The notes under the pieces were generated by a model. It worked only from the letters and a program-made list of their open reading frames with translations. It did not search any database and was not told the origin of the DNA. Shown here in pieces: positions 16,025-25,025 of a DNA stretch of 64,000 bases (positions are counted from its first letter, which is position 1; each line of letters starts with the position of its first letter). The stretch covers positions 1-64,000 of the forward strand of contig NZ_BSTM01000037.1 in NCBI RefSeq assembly GCF_030269515.1. Direction: 5' to 3'. The DNA is from Actinomadura sp. NBRC 104412 (GTDB taxonomy: Bacteria > Actinomycetota > Actinomycetes > Streptosporangiales > Streptosporangiaceae). A program made the translations under genes and the position numbers.

Positions 16025-17299
16025 TCAACGGCCTTCAGCGGCGTGGTGCAGTTCCGTCGTGAGGTCGTCCAGCCGCGGTCCCAGGTCGGTTGGGCGGATG
16101 AGGGCGTCATGGAGGTTGGACTGGAAGACGCCGGAGACCCGGTGGTAGTAGGGGCTGGGACCGCGGTTCCTGGAGTCCTCGATGGCATCACGGATGATGC
16201 GCAGGTGCGGGTGCGCGGACTGAAGGGCCGGGTCTTCGTAGAGGGCCTTGCGGCTGGGCGCGAACCCGGCGCCGGTGAACAACACGCGTTCGCTCTCCTC
16301 GCTGGAGAGGTAGCGCAGGAAGCGCAGCGCGGTGGCGCGGTGCTGCGAGCACTTGGAAATGGCGAGATTCCAGCCGCCCAGGGCTGAGGGCGTCGGCAGC
16401 CGGGCGACGTCGAACTTGTTCGCGACGTAGGAGTTCTCCGCGCTCAGCAGTTCGTAGGCGTACGTCCAGTTGCGCATGAACAGGGCACGGCCGTCCTGGA
16501 ACTCGCCGCGGGTGGCCTCCTCGTTGAAGTCGGTGGTCTTCGCAGGGATCCAGCGTTCCCGTATGCCCTGGACGAGCCGTCCGAAGCCGCGGGCGATGCC
16601 CTCGCGGGACCCGGTGACCTCGCCGTCCGCACCCAGGATGGTGCCGCCCGTATCCCAGATCGACTCCATGACGTTGACGGTGAAGCCTTCGTACCGGTCG
16701 AGCTGGGTGACGTATCCCTGCAAATTGTGGGCGGGCGCGATGGTGCGGGCCTGGTTCCTCAACTGCTCCCAGGTCCTGGGGACGGGCGCGGTGCCGAGGG
16801 CGTCCTTGCGGTAGTAGAGGAGGCCCACGTCCGCGCGCAGCGGCACGGCGTACAGCCTGCCGCCGTAGCGGCCGCTGTCGATCGGCTTGCGCAGGAACTC
16901 GTCGTGGTCGACGTCGTCCTCGTCCAGAGGCAGGATGTGGCCCCAGCGCGCGAACTCGGCCGTCCACACCACGTCGACAGTGATGACGTCGTAGCAGACC
17001 GGGCCGAGGGCGGCGGACGCGTCCACCGAGGCGGCGTCCTGCGCGTGCGTCATCATCTGCGCGCGCACGTCGGTGGTGGACTCGGCGAGCTCGATGTGCT
17101 CGACCCGTTCACCGGGATGGCGGCGGTTCCACTCGGCGACCAGGCGCTTGATCTGGGAGCCGCGGCTGGTGTCGTGGCCGTCGGCGAAGTAGATCGGGCC
17201 GGTGCCGTCCATCGGGACGTCCGCGCCGAGCGAGCACGCGGCGACCGGCGCCGCCACGAGCGCGGCGATCAGCGCGGCGAGCCAGGGTGGTCGGGGCAT
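16025..17299 (-). CDS. Extracellular solute-binding lipoprotein (ABC sugar type, family 1)
   Basis: A 424-residue lipoprotein. The signal sequence has a lipobox (VAAC, Cys22). The body matches family 1 sugar-binding proteins: IYFADGHDTSRGSQIKRLVAEWNRRHPGERVEHIELAE, YDVITVDVVWTAEFARWGHILPLDE, YAVPLRADVGLLYYRKDALG, and the ALGGWNLAISKCSQHRATALRFLRYLSSEE closing segment. No permease or ATPase gene is adjacent. It lies 34 nt downstream of the VWA/cyclase-like gene and is probably co-transcribed, so it may deliver a ligand to that membrane protein rather than to a transporter. Its stop lies 4 nt from the convergent FAD/Fe-S gene. Confidence 0.88.
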   Translation of the reverse strand: MPRPPWLAALIAALVAAPVAACSLGADVPMDGTGPIYFADGHDTSRGSQIKRLVAEWNRRHPGERVEHIELAESTTDVRAQMMTHAQDAASVDASAALGPVCYDVITVDVVWTAEFARWGHILPLDEDDVDHDEFLRKPIDSGRYGGRLYAVPLRADVGLLYYRKDALGTAPVPRTWEQLRNQARTIAPAHNLQGYVTQLDRYEGFTVNVMESIWDTGGTILGADGEVTGSREGIARGFGRLVQGIRERWIPAKTTDFNEEATRGEFQDGRALFMRNWTYAYELLSAENSYVANKFDVARLPTPSALGGWNLAISKCSQHRATALRFLRYLSSEESERVLFTGAGFAPSRKALYEDPALQSAHPHLRIIRDAIEDSRNRGPSPYYHRVSGVFQSNLHDALIRPTDLGPRLDDLTTELHHAAEGR

Positions 17300-17333
17300 G
17301 TGCGGTCCTCGTGGTGCCGGGATGGGTCGGGGA

Positions 17334-19889
17334 TCAGGGCGGGGTGCCCCAGAGGCCGGCGGCGATGCCGTCCAGGGCGCGGCGCATCGTGGTCATGCCG
17401 TCGATCTCGTAGCAGGCGCCGCCGGCGGCCTGGGTCACCTGGTCGAGCCCCGCCGCGCAGCTCTCCGGATGGAACGCGATCACATACAGCCGGACGGGGG
17501 TGCCGGTGGACAGGTCGTCGGCGAGCGCCGCGGCCTCGGAGGCGTCGCCGCCGGCGTCGGCGCCGTGGGCGAGGACGATGACGGCACGGGTGGTCTCGTC
17601 CGGGGCCGTGCCGCCGCGGGCCCGCATCTCCCGTACGGCGGCGCGGATGGCCGCGTACAGGTCGGGCCCGCCCTCGGACGGGCGCAGGCCCTCCAGCCGC
17701 CTGGTCAGGTCGGCGATGCGCCCGGAGTCGGGAGGGCCGACCGGGACGAGGGAACGCCGGTCCACGTCCTCCGCGAACCGCCAGAGGCCGATCTGGTCGC
17801 GGGCGCCCATGAGCCGGCGTGCCAGCCCGATCGCGTCGGCGGCGGCCGCCACGCGGGTGCCCTTGATGTACGGGAACGGCGCGGCCATCTGCTCGGAGAC
17901 GTCCACGGCGAACAGCACCTGCGCCGACTTGCGGGCCTTGTTCCAGGCGTCCAGCAGCGGCCCGTCGTGGTACTGGCCGGCCAGGTTCACGGCGCCGACC
18001 ACGGACGGGATGGCGTCCCAGCGGGTGGTCGTGTTGCCCGTGTCGTCCCGGTAGCCCTGCTCCTTGAAGCGCTTGCGCGCCTCGGGACGCAGCAGGTACG
18101 CCTGGAAGGCGTCGATGATCCGGCGGCGGGACGGGGCCGGCGGCGGGGTCCGCGTGATCACGACGAAGGGGTGGTCGAGCTCGGGCATGCCGTCCTCGGC
18201 GTAGAACGGGAGGAGCTCGGGCTGCCGGGACGGGTCCCCGCAGGCGCCTCCGGCCTCGCCGCCGCCCAGCGGCGCGCCGAAGTGGTAGTCGATGAGCGAC
18301 TTCTCCGAGACGAATAACGCGGTGCGCCGCAGATCGCCCGCCGCTCGCGCGTCCTGGCGCGGGGCGGCGCCGGTCTGCGGCACGCCGGTCTGCGGCGCCC
18401 CGGTTTCCGGCGCCCCGGTCTCCGGCGCGCCCGTCCCCGGCGCCCCGGTCTGTGGTGCCCCGGCCGGCGGCGGGGTGGTGCCTCGGGTACCGCCTTGGGC
18501 GTCGCTTTGGGACGATCCACGCATCGCGCACAGGAGCTTGCCCGGCTCGTCCTCTTCACGGGCGATCGACTGCTCCACCGCGTGCAGCCGTCCGGCCGCG
18601 TCCCCCCGCGTCAGCGCGGCCTCGTTCAGCACCTTCTGGCCGAGGGCGGCCTGGTAGAGCGCCACGGTCGCGGCGAGCCCGGTGCTGGACGAGCGCGGAG
18701 CCGCACGGCCGAACGCGTACCCCCTGCCCGGCCAGGTGAGCACGTCCTTCCAGGTGGTGGTGGAACCGCTGAGCGACAGCTCGCGGGCCATCCGCGCGGG
18801 CACCGCCAGCACCAGCCGGGACGTGGTGATCGACCGTTCGGCCTCCAGCCGCACGGTGCCGATCCGGTTCTCCCGCAGCGCCTCGCGGACCTGCTCGACC
18901 TCCAGCGACGAGTCGGGCAGCCAGACGTCCGCCTCGTCCAGCATCTCGCGGGGATCGCGGGTCAGCCAGCCCTGGTGCAGCGCCTCCCGCGCGCCGCCCG
19001 GGTACGAGCCGGCGACCACGTTCACATCGGCCATGCGGCAGCCGTCCGCGTCGCGGGTGTCGTCCTCGAACCGCAGGGCGAGGTCGCGGATCAGCGCCTC
19101 CTTCTCCGCGGACACCCGCACCCGGATCTGGACGGGTGGGTTGTCGCAGGTCGCAGGCGTGTTCTCGCCCGGGGCCACGGCCAGGGGGACGGCCACCGCC
19201 GCCAGCGCCACCGCGGCCCGCACCGGCCGCGGCGGCTTGGCGGGCCACCACGGCAGGGACGGGACGGCCCGCCTGACGGCCGCCGCCTCGGCGTGCGTGA
19301 AGAACCGGACGAGTGCCTCGCCCTCCCCGGCGTCGCGCACCGACACGGCCAGCCGCCGGTACTTGTCCGGCTCGTAGCGCGGATCCTGCCGGATGACGCT
19401 GCGGTGGAACCAGTCCGAGGTGATGACGCCGAGGCTGGAGTCCGACTCGTCGAAGAGGGCCTTGAACTCGGGCGCGTCCAGGAGCCGGGCGGTGTAGTCC
19501 ATCGCGTTGCCGCTGACGCCGTGCGGGTCGAAGTGCACCTCGCCCGCGTGCAGCGCGACGCGCAGCTTGATGGTGGTGCCCTCGGTCGCGTTCTTGTTGT
19601 ACGCGTCGAGCGCGCTCGCCAGGTGGGGAAGGGCGTCCACCAGGCGGCTCTTCGGGATGGACGGCCACAGCAGCCAGAACGCGCCGTCCCCGCGGTCTTC
19701 CTGGTGGCGGTGGAAGCGGTTGTTGAAGGCGTGGAACGGCAACCGGGCACGGCGGAACGCCCGGCGCACCGACCCGTACATGGCCGCGCGGACGTCCTGC
19801 CGGTCGATGTCGGAGCGGCTCGGGTCGCTCGAATGGGCGATGTCCACCCAGAAGATCGAGCGGTGTTGCGGTTCCGTGCTGGGGGGCAT
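17334..19889 (-). CDS. Membrane protein: cyclase-like cytoplasmic domain, binding-protein-like region and VWA domain
   Basis: An 851-residue protein. Residues 10-200 form a degenerate nucleotidyl-cyclase-like domain (SIFWVDIAHSS, HQEDRGDGAFWLL, MDYTARLLDAPEFKALF) close to that of the protein at 8.9 kb. One transmembrane helix (about 217-240; VRAAVALAAVAVPLAV) leads to an extracellular part: a type-2 periplasmic-binding-like region (about 245-640; DVWLPDSSLE, TTTWKDVLTWPGRGYAFGRAAPRSSSTG) interrupted by a GAPxTGAPx repeat linker (about 470-505), then a VWA domain (about 655-850) whose MIDAS reads DVSEQM instead of DxSxS. The neighbouring solute-binding lipoprotein may be its partner. An inside-out or outside-in signalling role is an inference. 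Confidence 0.75.
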   Translation of the reverse strand: MPPSTEPQHRSIFWVDIAHSSDPSRSDIDRQDVRAAMYGSVRRAFRRARLPFHAFNNRFHRHQEDRGDGAFWLLWPSIPKSRLVDALPHLASALDAYNKNATEGTTIKLRVALHAGEVHFDPHGVSGNAMDYTARLLDAPEFKALFDESDSSLGVITSDWFHRSVIRQDPRYEPDKYRRLAVSVRDAGEGEALVRFFTHAEAAAVRRAVPSLPWWPAKPPRPVRAAVALAAVAVPLAVAPGENTPATCDNPPVQIRVRVSAEKEALIRDLALRFEDDTRDADGCRMADVNVVAGSYPGGAREALHQGWLTRDPREMLDEADVWLPDSSLEVEQVREALRENRIGTVRLEAERSITTSRLVLAVPARMARELSLSGSTTTWKDVLTWPGRGYAFGRAAPRSSSTGLAATVALYQAALGQKVLNEAALTRGDAAGRLHAVEQSIAREEDEPGKLLCAMRGSSQSDAQGGTRGTTPPPAGAPQTGAPGTGAPETGAPETGAPQTGVPQTGAAPRQDARAAGDLRRTALFVSEKSLIDYHFGAPLGGGEAGGACGDPSRQPELLPFYAEDGMPELDHPFVVITRTPPPAPSRRRIIDAFQAYLLRPEARKRFKEQGYRDDTGNTTTRWDAIPSVVGAVNLAGQYHDGPLLDAWNKARKSAQVLFAVDVSEQMAAPFPYIKGTRVAAAADAIGLARRLMGARDQIGLWRFAEDVDRRSLVPVGPPDSGRIADLTRRLEGLRPSEGGPDLYAAIRAAVREMRARGGTAPDETTRAVIVLAHGADAGGDASEAAALADDLSTGTPVRLYVIAFHPESCAAGLDQVTQAAGGACYEIDGMTTMRRALDGIAAGLWGTPP

Positions 19890-20052
19890 GGGTCTCGGCT
19901 TGGGTGGGGCGCAGGGGACGACGCCATGGGGGGCGGGCAGGGTACGCCGCGGCGGGTCGGCGGCACCGCGGCCATCGCCTTCTGCATCGTAGTGCGCACG
20001 GGCACGTCGCGGATATGGACGGACCCCGCCGGGCCGATCGGGCGGTGGCGTG

Positions 20053-21246
20053 TCAGTCGAGGGGGACGCCGGACCGGACGACCAGGCGGGGCGCCGACTC
20101 GTCCCAGAGGACGTCCGGGCTCTCCAGCGGGTTGCGGGGGAGGATCAGCAGGTCGGCGGCGGCGCCGATCTCGACGCGGCCCAGGTCGGCGCGGTTGAGA
20201 AGGCTGGCGTTCACCGAGGTCGCCGAGCGCAGGCAGGCCAGCGTCCCGGACGCCTCGGCCTGGAGGCGCAGCCCCGCCAGTTGCTCGTCCTCCAGGTCGC
20301 CCATCAGGTCGGTGCCGAAGCCGACGGGGACGCCCGCCTTGCGGGCCAGCTCGACGGCGCGCTTGCCTGCGTGCAGCACCTCCTCGTTCTTGGCGCGCCC
20401 CACGGGCGGCAGGCCCACCTCGTCGGCGCGGCGGCTCATCGCGTCGTAGGTGGCCAGGGTCGGGACGAGGTAGGCGTTGTGCTGGGCCATCAGCAGGGCG
20501 GTGGCCTCGTCGAGCAGGTTGCCGTGCTCGATGGAACGGACGCCGTTGACCAGCGAGTGCCTGATCGCCTCGGGTGAGTAGGCGTGCGCGGCCACATAGC
20601 TGTCGCGCCGGGCGGCCTCGCCGGTCACGGCCTGGATCTCCTCGGGCGAGTACTGCGGTGGCCGGATCGGGTCGGTCGGCGACACCACCCCGCCCGAGGA
20701 CATGATCTTGATGGCGTGGGCGCCGCGGCGGAACCGGTCCCGGACCGCGACGCGCAGCGCGTCCACCCCGTCCACGACCTCGTTCATGTGCCGGCCGTGC
20801 AGGCAGACGTCCAGGTCGGCGGGGCGGCCGTCGCCGTGCCCCCCGGTCTGGCTGAGCGCGGGACCGGTGTAGAGGTAGCGGGGCGAGGCGATCAGCCCGG
20901 TCGCGACGGCCTTGGCGAGCCCGGGGTCGCCGCCCGCCACGTCCCGCACGGTCGTGAAGCCGCGGCGCAGCGCCCTGCCCAGCCGCCGGGCGCCCAGCAG
21001 CGCGACGTAGCTCAGCGGCGCGGCGTCGAACTGGAAGGCGTGCAGCGAGATCCCGTACGCGTGGAAGTGCGCGTCGATCAGCCCGGGCAGCACCGTCCGG
21101 CCGCGCGCCTCGATCACCCGTTCTGCCCTGGTCACCCGGTCGCCGATCTCGGTGACGACGCCGTCGCGGACGTACAGCGACGCCTCGGCGAGCTCGGCCG
21201 ACCAGCCGTCGAAGATCAGGGCGTCGGTGATGGTCAGCTCGCTCAT
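20053..21246 (-). CDS. Amidohydrolase-superfamily metal hydrolase
   Basis: A 397-residue protein of the imidazolonepropionase/prolidase-like amidohydrolase group. Metal ligands are visible in LPGLIDAHFHAYGIS (HxH), IKIMSSGGV (the Lys region), YVAAHAYSPEAIRHSLVNGVRSIEHGNLLDE (two His) and VGFGTDLMGDL (Asp). The beta-sandwich termini (DALIFDG, AADLLILPRNPLESPDVLW) are complete. Substrate unknown; cyclic imides, hydantoin-like compounds and X-Pro peptides are typical for relatives. Start ATG 21246 is chosen because GAGGAGG precedes it; the longer reading adds only an Arg/Pro-rich leader. Confidence 0.9.
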   Translation of the reverse strand: MSELTITDALIFDGWSAELAEASLYVRDGVVTEIGDRVTRAERVIEARGRTVLPGLIDAHFHAYGISLHAFQFDAAPLSYVALLGARRLGRALRRGFTTVRDVAGGDPGLAKAVATGLIASPRYLYTGPALSQTGGHGDGRPADLDVCLHGRHMNEVVDGVDALRVAVRDRFRRGAHAIKIMSSGGVVSPTDPIRPPQYSPEEIQAVTGEAARRDSYVAAHAYSPEAIRHSLVNGVRSIEHGNLLDEATALLMAQHNAYLVPTLATYDAMSRRADEVGLPPVGRAKNEEVLHAGKRAVELARKAGVPVGFGTDLMGDLEDEQLAGLRLQAEASGTLACLRSATSVNASLLNRADLGRVEIGAAADLLILPRNPLESPDVLWDESAPRLVVRSGVPLD

Positions 21247-21467
21247 ACGGTGCCTCCTCGGCCGAACGGGTCCGTGCGCGGGAACGGCGCGGCGGAACCG
21301 CGGTCGCCGCGCCGTCACGCCGACATCATGGCGCAGACCTGCGACAGGGCACCCGAGGCTACGCCGGTGACCAGGGGCTTTCCGCAGGGTGGAGGTTGAT
21401 GAGCGGGCGCGGTGCGGCGCTCTCTAAGGTGGTCCACGGCGACGACCGACGACGAGGAGAGGCGTCC

Positions 21468-22553
21468 ATGACTCACGAAGTGCGCGGAGTGGTGGCCAGG
21501 GCCAAGAACGAGCCGGTGTCGGTGGAGACCGTGCTGGTCCCCGACCCGGGGCCCGGCGAGGCGCTGGTGACGGTGCAGGCGTGCGGCGTGTGCCACACCG
21601 ACCTCCACTATCGTCAGGGCGGCATCAGCGACGACTTCCCGTTCCTGCTGGGGCATGAGGCCGCCGGAGTGGTCGAGGCCGTGGGGGACGGCGTCACCGA
21701 CGTGGCGCCCGGCGACTTCGTGATCCTCAACTGGCGCGCGGTGTGCGGGCAGTGCCGGGCCTGCCTGCGCGGGCGCCCGTGGTACTGCTTCGACACCCAC
21801 AACGCGACGCAGAAGATGACCCTCGCGGACGGTACGGAGCTGTCGCCCGCGCTGGGCATCGGCGCGTTCGTGGAGAAGACGCTGGTCGCGGCCGGGCAGT
21901 GCACCAAGGTCGACCCGGAGGCCAGCCCCGCGGCGGCCGGGCTGCTGGGCTGCGGGGTGATGGCGGGACTGGGCGCCGCGATCAACACCGGCGGGGTGAC
22001 CAGGGGCGACAGCGTCGCGGTGATCGGCTGCGGCGGGGTCGGCGACGCGGCGATCGCCGGTGCCCGGCTGGCCGGCGCGGCGAGGATCATCGCGGTGGAC
22101 GTGGACGACCGCAAGCTGGAGTGGGCCAAGGGCTTCGGCGCCACCCACACGATCAACTCCTCGGGCACCGACCCGGTCGCCGCGATCCAGGAGCTGACCG
22201 GCGGCAACGGCGCGGACGTCGTGATCGAGGCGGTGGGCCGCCCGGAGACCTACAAGCAGGCGTTCTACGCCCGCGACCTGGCCGGGACCGTGGTGCTGGT
22301 CGGCGTCCCGACCCCGGACATGACGCTGGAGCTGCCGCTGCTGGACGTGTTCGGCCGCGGCGGTGCGCTCAAGTCGTCCTGGTACGGGGACTGCCTGCCG
22401 TCCCGCGACTTCCCGATGCTGATCGACCTGTACCGGCAGGGCCGGCTCGACCTGGACGCCTTCGTGTCCGAGCGGATCGCGCTGGACGAGGTCGAGTCCG
22501 CGTTCACCAAGATGCACCACGGCGACGTGCTGCGCTCGGTGGTGATCTTCTAG
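21468..22553 (+). CDS. mscR: S-(hydroxymethyl)mycothiol dehydrogenase
   Basis: A 361-residue zinc alcohol dehydrogenase, exactly the length of mycobacterial AdhE2/MscR. Catalytic zinc region ACGVCHTDLHYRQGGI and GHEAAGVVEAVG; structural zinc CGQCRACLRGRPWYC; Rossmann motif IGCGGVGDAAIAGARLAGA; typical HNATQKMTLADGTELSPALGIGAF. It oxidises the formaldehyde-mycothiol adduct (EC 1.1.1.306) and can act on S-nitrosomycothiol. ATG 21468 follows AGGAGAGG. The stop overlaps the start of the metallo-beta-lactamase-fold gene by 1 nt (TAGTG), the same pairing as Rv2259-Rv2260. Confidence 0.93.
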   Translation: MTHEVRGVVARAKNEPVSVETVLVPDPGPGEALVTVQACGVCHTDLHYRQGGISDDFPFLLGHEAAGVVEAVGDGVTDVAPGDFVILNWRAVCGQCRACLRGRPWYCFDTHNATQKMTLADGTELSPALGIGAFVEKTLVAAGQCTKVDPEASPAAAGLLGCGVMAGLGAAINTGGVTRGDSVAVIGCGGVGDAAIAGARLAGAARIIAVDVDDRKLEWAKGFGATHTINSSGTDPVAAIQELTGGNGADVVIEAVGRPETYKQAFYARDLAGTVVLVGVPTPDMTLELPLLDVFGRGGALKSSWYGDCLPSRDFPMLIDLYRQGRLDLDAFVSERIALDEVESAFTKMHHGDVLRSVVIF

Positions 22554-23236
22554 TGGCTCCGGCTCGGATCGACCACACCGTCACCTCCGGCACGTTCTCC
22601 CTGGACGGCCAGACGTTCGACGTCGACAACAACGTGTGGGTGCTGGGCGACGACGCCGAGTGCGTGGTGTTCGACGCCCCGCACGACGTCGCCGCGATCC
22701 GCCGGGTGGTGGGCGACCGCCGCCTGGTGGCGATCCTGGCCACGCACGGCCACGACGACCATGTCAGGGTGGCGCCCGACCTGGCCGACGCCACCGGCGC
22801 GAAGATCTACCTGCACCCGGCCGACCTGCCGCTGTGGCGGCTCACCCACGCCGAGCGGCGGCCGAGCGAGGAACTGGCGGACGGCCAGGTCATCGAGGTC
22901 GCGGGCACCCGGATCGAGGTGATCCACACACCCGGTCACGCGCCGGGGGCGTGCTGCTTCTATGTCGCTCCTGGGGGCGGTCCCCCAGACCCCCCGAACG
23001 CTTCGCGTGGCGGCATGCGCGACCAAGCGGTGCTGTTCAGCGGGGACACCCTGTTCCAGGGCGGCCCCGGGGCGACGGGACGCTCGTTCTCCGACTTCAA
23101 CCTGATCATCGCCTCGATCCGGGACAGGCTGCTGACGCTGCCGCCCGAGACCGTCGTGCACACCGGCCACGGGCCGTCCACCACGATCGGCGCCGAGGCG
23201 CCGCACCTCCAGGAATGGATCGACCGCGGTCACTGA
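22553..23236 (+). CDS. MBL-fold hydrolase, partner of the mycothiol dehydrogenase
   Basis: A 227-residue metallo-beta-lactamase-fold protein with THGHDDH (metal site), IHTPGHAPGACCFY, FSGDTLFQGG and VHTGHGPSTTIGAE. GTG start shares one base with the preceding stop. By position (as Rv2260 beside Rv2259) it may hydrolyse S-formylmycothiol, the product of the dehydrogenase; this is an inference. A proline/glycine-rich stretch, VAPGGGPPDPPNASRGGMRD (about residues 139-158), interrupts the fold between two conserved strands and is encoded by a hairpin-forming GC repeat. Confidence 0.88.
   Translation: MAPARIDHTVTSGTFSLDGQTFDVDNNVWVLGDDAECVVFDAPHDVAAIRRVVGDRRLVAILATHGHDDHVRVAPDLADATGAKIYLHPADLPLWRLTHAERRPSEELADGQVIEVAGTRIEVIHTPGHAPGACCFYVAPGGGPPDPPNASRGGMRDQAVLFSGDTLFQGGPGATGRSFSDFNLIIASIRDRLLTLPPETVVHTGHGPSTTIGAEAPHLQEWIDRGH
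22971..22988. repeat. GC-rich palindromic repeat inside the MBL-fold gene
   Basis: CTGGGGGCGGTCCCCCAG has 7-bp arms and a 4-nt loop, followed by a C run. It resembles dispersed actinomycete GGGGGC...GCCCCC intergenic palindromes, here inside a gene and in frame, adding about 20 residues. Confidence 0.55.
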
Positions 23237-23309
23237 GCCCGCCTGAGTACTCCGCCGGTCGCGTCTGAGTAGGACGGCGGATGCCCCCTGCCCGCCCGTC
23301 TCGATTCAA

Positions 23310-23325
23310 TCACCACTAATGGTGA
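23310..23325. promoter_or_regulatory. Perfect palindrome upstream of the biosynthetic-type operon (candidate operator)
   Basis: TCACCACTAATGGTGA has 6-bp arms and a 4-nt centre, 50 nt before ATG 23376. It overlaps the first codon of the longer possible frame (ATG 23319), which supports the downstream start. No protein is known to bind it. Confidence 0.5.
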
Positions 23326-23375
23326 CGAGACGGGCACCGCCCGAGCGTGTGCCGGGCGGGCGGCAGGGAGCGCTG

Positions 23376-25025
23376 ATGGTCGCGATCACTGAGCGGAGAA
23401 CAGGGCAGGAGACGCCGAGCGCGTCGGCGCCCGAGCCATGGCAGCGGACGGCGCCGCGCCTGGGGCCTCTCACACCGCGGGAGCGGTGGCGGCGTGCGCG
23501 GCTTCAGGCGTACTCGTGGCTGCTGACCGGCGTCTACCGCGGCGCGTCGATCCACCCTGCGGTGTGGCGGTTCGTGGCGCGCTGCTACCACCCGGCGTTC
23601 GACCGGCTCGCGGCCAGGCATGCCCGCGTGGCCTGCGAGTTCGCCGCCGTGGACGTGCCCGCGTACCGCGACTTCCTGCGGCGCCGGCTGGGCGGGACGC
23701 GACCGCGGCGGCTGGCCGACTTCCCGGAGATGACCAAGCTCGGCTACGTCGGCGTGTACGACGAGGCCAGCCGGTGCCAGGAGGGCAGGCTGCACCGGGC
23801 CGGGGTCGTCGTGGACGAGTCGTCCGGCTCGACCGGCCGGCCGTACAACTGGGTGCGCGGCCCGCGCGAGCTCAAGGGCATCTACCGGAACGCGGCCGGC
23901 TACATCCAGCTCGTCTTCCCCGGCGACCGGCTCTTCGTGATCAACGGCTACTCGATGGGCGCGTGGGCGACCGGCACCACCACCGGCACCGCGATGGCGC
24001 GGATCGCGATGGTGAAGAACACCGGCCCCGACCTGGAGAAGATCGTCGACACGCTGCGGCACTTCGGGCCGGGGTACGACTACGTGATCACCGCGTACCC
24101 GCCGTTCCTCAAGCACCTCCAGGACCGCCTGGACGCGATCGGCTTCCCCTGGGAGCGGTACCGGATCCGGGGGATGGTCGGCGGCGAGGCCATGACCGAG
24201 GCGTTGCGCGCGTACCTGGAACGGCGGTTCGAGGAGGTCAGGTCCGCGTACGGGGCGAGCGACCTCACGATCGGGATGGGCGCGGAGACCGGCTTCACCG
24301 TGTGGCTGCGGCGGCGGCTGGCCACCGACGCCGGGCTGCGGCGCGAGCTGCTGGGCGAGGACGAGCAGCGGCTGCCGATGATCTTCCACTACAACCCGCT
24401 GGAGACCTACCTGGAGGTGAACGAGCGCGGCGAGCTGCTGTGCACGATCAACAGCAAGACCTGCCTGCAACCCAAGCTGCGCTACAACGTGGGCGACGAG
24501 GCGCTGTTGCACTCGTACGCGAAGGTCAAGGAGATCGTCCGGCGGGACCCGGAGCGCTGGGCGGAGTGCCGCCGGGCCATGGCGGGCGAGCGGATGTCGC
24601 TCCCGCTGCTGTTCCTGTTCGGCCGGGCCGACAGCACGGTCTCGTACATGGGCGCCAACCTCTACCCTCAGGACGTCGAGTACGGCCTGTACGAGGGCAA
24701 CCCCTACGCCGCCCACATCGCGCGGTTCTGCATGTCGCTGGAGGAACAGCCCGACCTGGAGGCCCGGCCGGTCGTCAACATCGAGCTGCGGGACGGCGCC
24801 CGGCTCGACGAACCGGCCGTGAGGCTGCTGGCGGACACCTGCCGGCGCGGCGTGCTCGACCACCTGGCCTCGGTGTCGCGCGACTTCGCCGCCTCGCTCA
24901 AGGAGGACCCGTCCGCCGGTGACCTGCGCGTACGCGTCCATGCCGCGGGCGAGGGCCCGTTCGCCGCGCTCGCGGGCGGGAGCCGGATCAAGAACACCTA
25001 CCTGGTGAAGGGACGGGCCGCCTGA
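23376..25025 (+). CDS. Adenylate-forming enzyme, phenylacetate-CoA ligase/CapK-like
   Basis: A 549-residue protein of the ANL superfamily in its PaaK/CapK branch. The phosphate-binding motif is VDESSGSTGRPYNW (about residue 150), followed by TTTGTAMARIAMVKNTGPDLEKIV, YVITAYPPFLKHL, MVGGEAMTEALRAYLE, the YGASD adenine-binding motif and a C-terminal lid (NLYPQDVEYGLYE). It should activate a carboxylic acid as an acyl-adenylate; the acceptor (CoA, carrier protein or amine) is unknown. ATG 23376 has CAGGGAG 5 nt upstream. The stop overlaps the next start (TGATG), so it heads a four-gene coupled operon. Confidence 0.85.
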   Translation: MVAITERRTGQETPSASAPEPWQRTAPRLGPLTPRERWRRARLQAYSWLLTGVYRGASIHPAVWRFVARCYHPAFDRLAARHARVACEFAAVDVPAYRDFLRRRLGGTRPRRLADFPEMTKLGYVGVYDEASRCQEGRLHRAGVVVDESSGSTGRPYNWVRGPRELKGIYRNAAGYIQLVFPGDRLFVINGYSMGAWATGTTTGTAMARIAMVKNTGPDLEKIVDTLRHFGPGYDYVITAYPPFLKHLQDRLDAIGFPWERYRIRGMVGGEAMTEALRAYLERRFEEVRSAYGASDLTIGMGAETGFTVWLRRRLATDAGLRRELLGEDEQRLPMIFHYNPLETYLEVNERGELLCTINSKTCLQPKLRYNVGDEALLHSYAKVKEIVRRDPERWAECRRAMAGERMSLPLLFLFGRADSTVSYMGANLYPQDVEYGLYEGNPYAAHIARFCMSLEEQPDLEARPVVNIELRDGARLDEPAVRLLADTCRRGVLDHLASVSRDFAASLKEDPSAGDLRVRVHAAGEGPFAALAGGSRIKNTYLVKGRAA

